Source of the DNA: Nitrospirota bacterium | Lineage (GTDB): Bacteria; Nitrospinota; Nitrospinia; SZUA-224 | Assembly (NCBI GenBank): GCA_003229375.1 | Contig: QIDP01000171.1 | Coordinates: 1 to 37,256 of the forward strand | Length of the DNA stretch: 37,256 nucleotides | Direction: 5' to 3' | Part shown: positions 33,816-37,256 of the stretch, piece after piece | Numbering within the stretch: position 1 is the first letter of the stretch | Layout of the letters: each line of letters opens with the position of its first letter | The notes under the pieces: model-generated | What the model was told of the DNA's origin: nothing | The model's input: the letters and a program-made list of their open reading frames with translations, nothing else | Databases searched by the model: none | Translations under genes and position numbers: made by a program

Positions 33816-35021
33816 TCACTTCTGTTCTTCGACAAATTTTATAATCTTATTCTTAATAATCTGATCTATTTGAATAAACTCGATCCCTATAGCGTATATA
33901 GAAGGGGATGTCTTCTTAATCCATAAGACCTTTCCCACCAGTTCTATAGTCTTTTTCCTCTTATCGAGATCAATATAAAGCCTGATATGGCTCATGAGGG
34001 GGATATCTTTATTAGTCTCTAATGATGCCCCTGCGGCACTGATGTTTTTAAGCATCGCTGTATGCCTCCCCTTAAACGCATACTGAATCTTATATGTTAT
34101 ACTGGAAACCAGATCCATTCGAAAATATACCCTCCTCTCAGAGGAATAGAGTGTGATCATATCCTTCCCCCCATATTTTGATTGATAGAGCGCCTTATCT
34201 GCATATAAGATTATCTCTTCAGGGGTCTTTGCATCTATTGGATAAGAGGCTATTCCACAACTAATGGTGATATTTTCCTTGATGCTGAGCTTTCTCTTTT
34301 TAAAATTTATATTCTTTATCCTGCTCCTCAACCTTTCTGCTGATTTAATAACACCAAACTTAGCTGTTGCAGGGAGTATAACTGCAAATTCTTCTCCACC
34401 ATACCTTGCAACAGTATCTGATGGTCTAAAACTCTTTTGCATTACCTCGGATATGGCAATCAGTATCTGATCCCCGCATAGATGTCCATACTTATCATTA
34501 TAAAATTTAAAGTTATCCAGATCGCAGAATAAGAGGGATACAGGAACATTGTTCCTTTCAGCTGTTTTAATCTCTTTTTCTAACATCGTCCTAAAATAAT
34601 AGTGATTGTAAAGTCCTGTCAAGCCATCTATAAGTGCCTTTTTTTCTGTCTCTTCGTAAATTGCCAGTTCTATAATCTTAGGATTTTTGAACCTGGTATC
34701 CCTGTTAATAAAATAATCAAGGATAGCGACCCTTATGCCAGGGTCTCTCTTTAACTTCTTAGTCAGATTATCTTTATGCCTTGTTATCTCTTCCCAGTAA
34801 TATTTGGCCTCTTTAGGGGAGAAATCGAGATGAGAGAGGACCTTTAATAGACTCGAATATAACCTATTATCCCCGGATGATTCTATTTTTTTAATTTCAT
34901 TAATAATCGTTGTTTCGTCAAGATTATGTTTAGTCAGATACCCTCTAATAATCTCTGTTAGTTTCTCCTCTGATAATTTCTGATCATTTATATCATTCCC
35001 TTTTTTTGATTTAGAAGGCAT
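33816..35021 (-). CDS. Diguanylate cyclase with C-terminal PilZ domain, copy 3
   Basis: The first gene of the three-gene run, 401 residues. The helical N-domain starts MPSKSKKGNDINDQKLSEEKL, very like copy 1, suggesting copies 1 and 3 are closest. GGDEF has RYGGEEF with RPSD before it; PilZ has RVYFR and NISAAG. All catalytic and c-di-GMP-binding signatures are intact. A G-run (GGGGGGAAT) precedes the ATG. No membrane segment and no recognised sensor domain. Confidence 0.92.
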   Translation of the reverse strand: MPSKSKKGNDINDQKLSEEKLTEIIRGYLTKHNLDETTIINEIKKIESSGDNRLYSSLLKVLSHLDFSPKEAKYYWEEITRHKDNLTKKLKRDPGIRVAILDYFINRDTRFKNPKIIELAIYEETEKKALIDGLTGLYNHYYFRTMLEKEIKTAERNNVPVSLLFCDLDNFKFYNDKYGHLCGDQILIAISEVMQKSFRPSDTVARYGGEEFAVILPATAKFGVIKSAERLRSRIKNINFKKRKLSIKENITISCGIASYPIDAKTPEEIILYADKALYQSKYGGKDMITLYSSERRVYFRMDLVSSITYKIQYAFKGRHTAMLKNISAAGASLETNKDIPLMSHIRLYIDLDKRKKTIELVGKVLWIKKTSPSIYAIGIEFIQIDQIIKNKIIKFVEEQK

Positions 35022-35183
35022 ATTCCCCCCAAAAAGAATACAACTAAACGAATATATCTGCTGATTTAATAATATAAGATTATATTTGGGGAATATTTAT
35101 TTGTCAACAAGATTAAAATATCACCCCTCATTTTTTCTTTATATCTTCCGTGTTGTCTTGTTTTAAGGTATACTTAAGGAATA

Positions 35184-35654
35184 ATGGTTTTAAACGACGA
35201 AGACCTTGCTCACATTCACAAACATGCTGTAAAGGATTACCCATACGAATGCTGTGGGATAGTAATAGGCCCGTCCCGATCACAGATCGGGACTAACAAG
35301 GTATATGAATGTACAAATATCCAGAACAGGCTTCATAAAGAAGATCCCCAAAGATATCCACGTGATGCAAGGACCGCTTATAATATAGACCCGGAGGAAC
35401 AGAAAAGGATATTTAGGCTTGCCGAGAAAAAATGTTGGAAAATCAAGGCATTTTATCACTCTCACCCTGATCATCCTGCATATTTCTCGGAAGAGGATGA
35501 AAGGATGGCAATGTGGGGAGATGAGCCTATATATCCAGAGGCGGTATATATTGTTGTCTCGGTTATAAAGGGTGAGAGAAAAGAAACAATATCCTTCAAA
35601 TGGGATGAAGATGAGAAGGAGTTTAAAATATCAAATATCAAAATTAAAAAGTAA
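35184..35654 (+). CDS. JAMM/MPN metallopeptidase (M67, Mec-like)
   Basis: A 156-residue stand-alone JAMM domain with the full zinc signature: Glu22 in YPYECCG, His92-x-His94 in FYHSHPDHP, then Ser102 and Asp105 (SEED). Bacterial relatives such as Mec remove a terminal residue or cargo from ubiquitin-like sulfur carriers (CysO, MoaD, ThiS). No such carrier gene is nearby, so the substrate is unknown. Codons 30-37 (PSRSQIGT) coincide with a GTCCCGAT/ATCGGGAC hairpin that looks like a palindromic repeat inserted in frame. Divergent from GGDEF-PilZ copy 3. Confidence 0.88.
   Translation: MVLNDEDLAHIHKHAVKDYPYECCGIVIGPSRSQIGTNKVYECTNIQNRLHKEDPQRYPRDARTAYNIDPEEQKRIFRLAEKKCWKIKAFYHSHPDHPAYFSEEDERMAMWGDEPIYPEAVYIVVSVIKGERKETISFKWDEDEKEFKISNIKIKK
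35273..35293. repeat. GTCCCGAT/ATCGGGAC palindrome inside the JAMM gene
   Basis: Eight complementary bases on each side of cacag, within the coding frame, encoding a Ser/Arg-rich loop between two predicted strands. Similar to protein-coding palindromic repeats known from other bacteria; only one copy was seen here. Confidence 0.4.
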
Positions 35655-35830
35655 ATTCTTCATTATCTGGACATCTCCAAGATATTCTCGGATTTCTCCG
35701 TACATTACTTTTTTTCGACATTTCGGTATCCAAACTAAATGAAAAACAGAAAAACAGGTTGCAATTTTCCTTATTTTTGTGTTAATATAGATATGAAAAA
35801 ATAATTTTCTATTATTGAGGGGGGGGAAGT

Positions 35831-36136
35831 ATGCCGTTGGACTATAACGAAAAACGTGACTTTGTAAGGATGCGCGTTGATTGTCCGCTCACTTTCAAGG
35901 CATCCGATTCTAATCAGGAAGAAACCGGGCACGCTGTTAACCTTAGTGGTCGTGGAGTACTCTTTATTGCAGAAAGGGAAATTCCCATAGATACTGCACT
36001 GGAAATTACCATCCAGCCCGCACCTATTATCCCTACCCCTCCTCTTCATGTGAAGTCACGGGTGATACGTGTCACACATAGAACCGACGATAGAGGTTTC
36101 GAAATCGCCGCTACTATCGAAAAAATGCTGGGATAG
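35831..36136 (+). CDS. Single-domain PilZ protein
   Basis: A 101-residue PilZ domain with the c-di-GMP-binding motif RDFVR (9-13, in KRDFVRMRVDCPL) and NLSGRG (about 38-43). It has no other domain, so it would act as a small c-di-GMP adaptor. A very G-rich Shine-Dalgarno (GGGGGGGGAAG) precedes the ATG. Close to three cyclase-PilZ genes, it may respond to their product. Confidence 0.88.
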   Translation: MPLDYNEKRDFVRMRVDCPLTFKASDSNQEETGHAVNLSGRGVLFIAEREIPIDTALEITIQPAPIIPTPPLHVKSRVIRVTHRTDDRGFEIAATIEKMLG

Positions 36137-36350
36137 GGCCCTCACAATTCCTATAAACGCACTTTCTGTGGTTTTTGTCACAATCAACATTTTATCTCTT
36201 TCACCCCTTTTGAAGGCAACATCGTTACAGATAAATCCTGAGGCATTCCATGAGAAGGCAGAGGCCGGTTGTATGTAAAACAAAATTTTAGAACATTTTT
36301 TATTCAAAAGATATTATATTATTAAAAGTATCATGGAAAGTATCATAGTT
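36137..36350. other. Non-coding stretch with no recognised gene
   Basis: Short frames exist on both strands but none has a ribosome binding site, a family motif or coding-like composition. The A/T content rises toward 36300. No hairpin of note was seen. Confidence 0.4.
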
Positions 36351-36418
36351 TGATATAATTCTGAAGGAGAAAGCAACTTGAAAAAGGAATTAATATAGAG
36401 TCCATCCATTAATGGACT
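36351..36418 (+). promoter_or_regulatory. Extended -10 promoter and leader of the gamma-glutamyl hydrolase gene
   Basis: TGATATAAT (36351-36359) is an extended -10 with a perfect TATAAT. The leader contains GGAG followed by TTG and five codons then a stop (36378-36398), a possible tiny leader ORF, and a hairpin agtccat/atggact (36399-36418). No good -35 was found. Confidence 0.4.
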
Positions 36419-36450
36419 ATAGTATAGCTTGATGATAGGGAGATATTTAA

Positions 36451-37221
36451 GTGCGCCCGATTATTGGAATAACATGTAGCTATGAAAATGACAAAGAAGA
36501 TACACCCAAAAAATATAAACACCTTATCAAGGAAGATTATGTGAACGCCATCGAAGATGCAGGTGGGATCCCCATCCTCCTGCCCTCTACAGAAAGAGAG
36601 GATATTATATTCACTTATGCAGATATGATCAATGGCTTATTGATTACAGGAAGTGATGATATGGAACCGGGATTTTATAACGAAAGAGAAGAGGCAGATG
36701 CGGGGATTAAGGGTATAGATCCAAAGAGGACAATATTTGAGTTAAAGCTCTATCATAAGGCTGTATCAAGAGAAATACCCATTCTCGGGATATGTGGAGG
36801 TCATCAGCTTATAAATGTAGCTGGTGGTGGAACCCTTTATCAGGATATCCTATTACAACTCCCAAATTCTATACAACATAGCCAGGATGATTCATATCCA
36901 AACCATATAATAGAGATCAAACATTCAACAAGACTCCATAAGATCATAGGTGTGACTTCCCTTGAAGTAAACAGCAATCATCACCAGTCTATTAAGGATC
37001 TGGCTGGTGGATTTATTGTAAATGCCACAGCCAGTGACAGAATAATAGAGGGGATAGAAGGGACAAACCATAGATTTATTATGGGACTTCAGTTCCACCC
37101 TGAAAACCTATATAAAGAGAAAGAGATGTTTAGAAGGATATTCAATGAATTTATAAAAACTTCATCAGATAATAATAATTTAGTAACAAAAAATGTACAC
37201 AAGTATAAAAAAGTATACTAA
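36451..37221 (+). CDS. Class-I glutamine-amidotransferase-like gamma-glutamyl hydrolase (PuuD-like, C26)
   Basis: A 256-residue peptidase C26 protein. The nucleophile is Cys115 in GICGGHQLINV, with His216 and Glu218 in LQFHPENL completing the triad; GLLITGSDDMEPGFY is the other typical segment. Relatives split gamma-glutamyl bonds, for example gamma-glutamyl-GABA in putrescine breakdown. No putrescine genes are adjacent, so the substrate is uncertain. Start is GTG with GGGAG eight bases upstream. The lysine- and asparagine-rich end (about 235-256) extends beyond the family core. Confidence 0.9.
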   Translation: MRPIIGITCSYENDKEDTPKKYKHLIKEDYVNAIEDAGGIPILLPSTEREDIIFTYADMINGLLITGSDDMEPGFYNEREEADAGIKGIDPKRTIFELKLYHKAVSREIPILGICGGHQLINVAGGGTLYQDILLQLPNSIQHSQDDSYPNHIIEIKHSTRLHKIIGVTSLEVNSNHHQSIKDLAGGFIVNATASDRIIEGIEGTNHRFIMGLQFHPENLYKEKEMFRRIFNEFIKTSSDNNNLVTKNVHKYKKVY

Positions 37222-37256
37222 TATTTATTCATACCTTGAATCTTTATCTCAACATA

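Noticed and set aside
36056-36307. 83-residue minus-strand frame after the PilZ gene
   Set aside because: No ribosome binding site or motif, and it overlaps the end of the PilZ gene.
36378-36398. Six-residue TTG leader peptide before the gamma-glutamyl hydrolase gene
   Set aside because: A ribosome binding site is present but the frame is too short to distinguish from chance; noted only within the leader.

Overview
The window looks like chromosome of an AT-rich Gram-negative bacterium. It carries an RlpA-type septal lipoprotein, a Spy/CpxP-like periplasmic protein under an ECF sigma/anti-sigma pair, anhydro-MurNAc kinase, three GGDEF-PilZ proteins, small-type PurL and an aconitase-like LeuC. 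This mix fits Nitrospirota, Desulfobacterota or a neighbouring candidate phylum, but no rRNA or other marker fixes the taxon. No tRNA, rRNA, CRISPR array, phage module or complete insertion sequence was seen.

Layout. 1-4868: surface-sugar (legionaminic/sialic-acid type) genes on the minus strand in the order legB, legC, neuD, neuB. The neuB copy is broken at both ends, and the first 92 bases of the window repeat its 5' part exactly. A decayed four-helix-bundle (23S-IVS/Avd-like) gene lies between neuD and neuB. 4987-9604: a Uma2-family nuclease, a probable lipoprotein, an ECF sigma / zinc anti-sigma / Spy-like operon and rlpA. The same putative ECF promoter lies upstream of the sigma operon and of the lipoprotein leader. 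9728-14915: gpsA-larB (4-base overlap), larC, an XRE regulator with a likely autoregulatory operator, and anmK. 15000-24855 (all minus): purL, purF, leuC, then a Rossmann-PAS histidine kinase, an Rcp1-type receiver, and two receiver-kinase hybrids separated by a second Rcp1-type receiver. 25165-27414: a phosphoglycolate-phosphatase-like HAD protein with no normal start codon, an HDIG protein, an HNH nuclease and a PNPOx-fold protein. 27490-30939: dnaE. 31221-36136: three tandem GGDEF-PilZ paralogues, a JAMM metallopeptidase and a single-domain PilZ protein. 36451-37221: a class-I amidotransferase-like gamma-glutamyl hydrolase.

Two themes stand out. First, several families of short interspersed palindromic or tandem repeats sit on gene 3' ends, and in six genes (neuD, legC, larB, an Rcp1-type regulator, purL, one GGDEF-PilZ gene) the repeat supplies the stop codon and usually the last residues. 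Second, signalling genes are dense and duplicated: a phosphorelay cluster built from a duplicated receiver plus receiver-kinase pair and headed by a kinase with a nucleotide-binding-type N-terminus, and a c-di-GMP cluster whose cyclases each carry an inhibitory-site motif and their own PilZ domain.

Starts were moved from the longest reading frame where a ribosome binding site or overlap with a neighbour required it. All functional calls come from reading motifs by eye; no database search was run.
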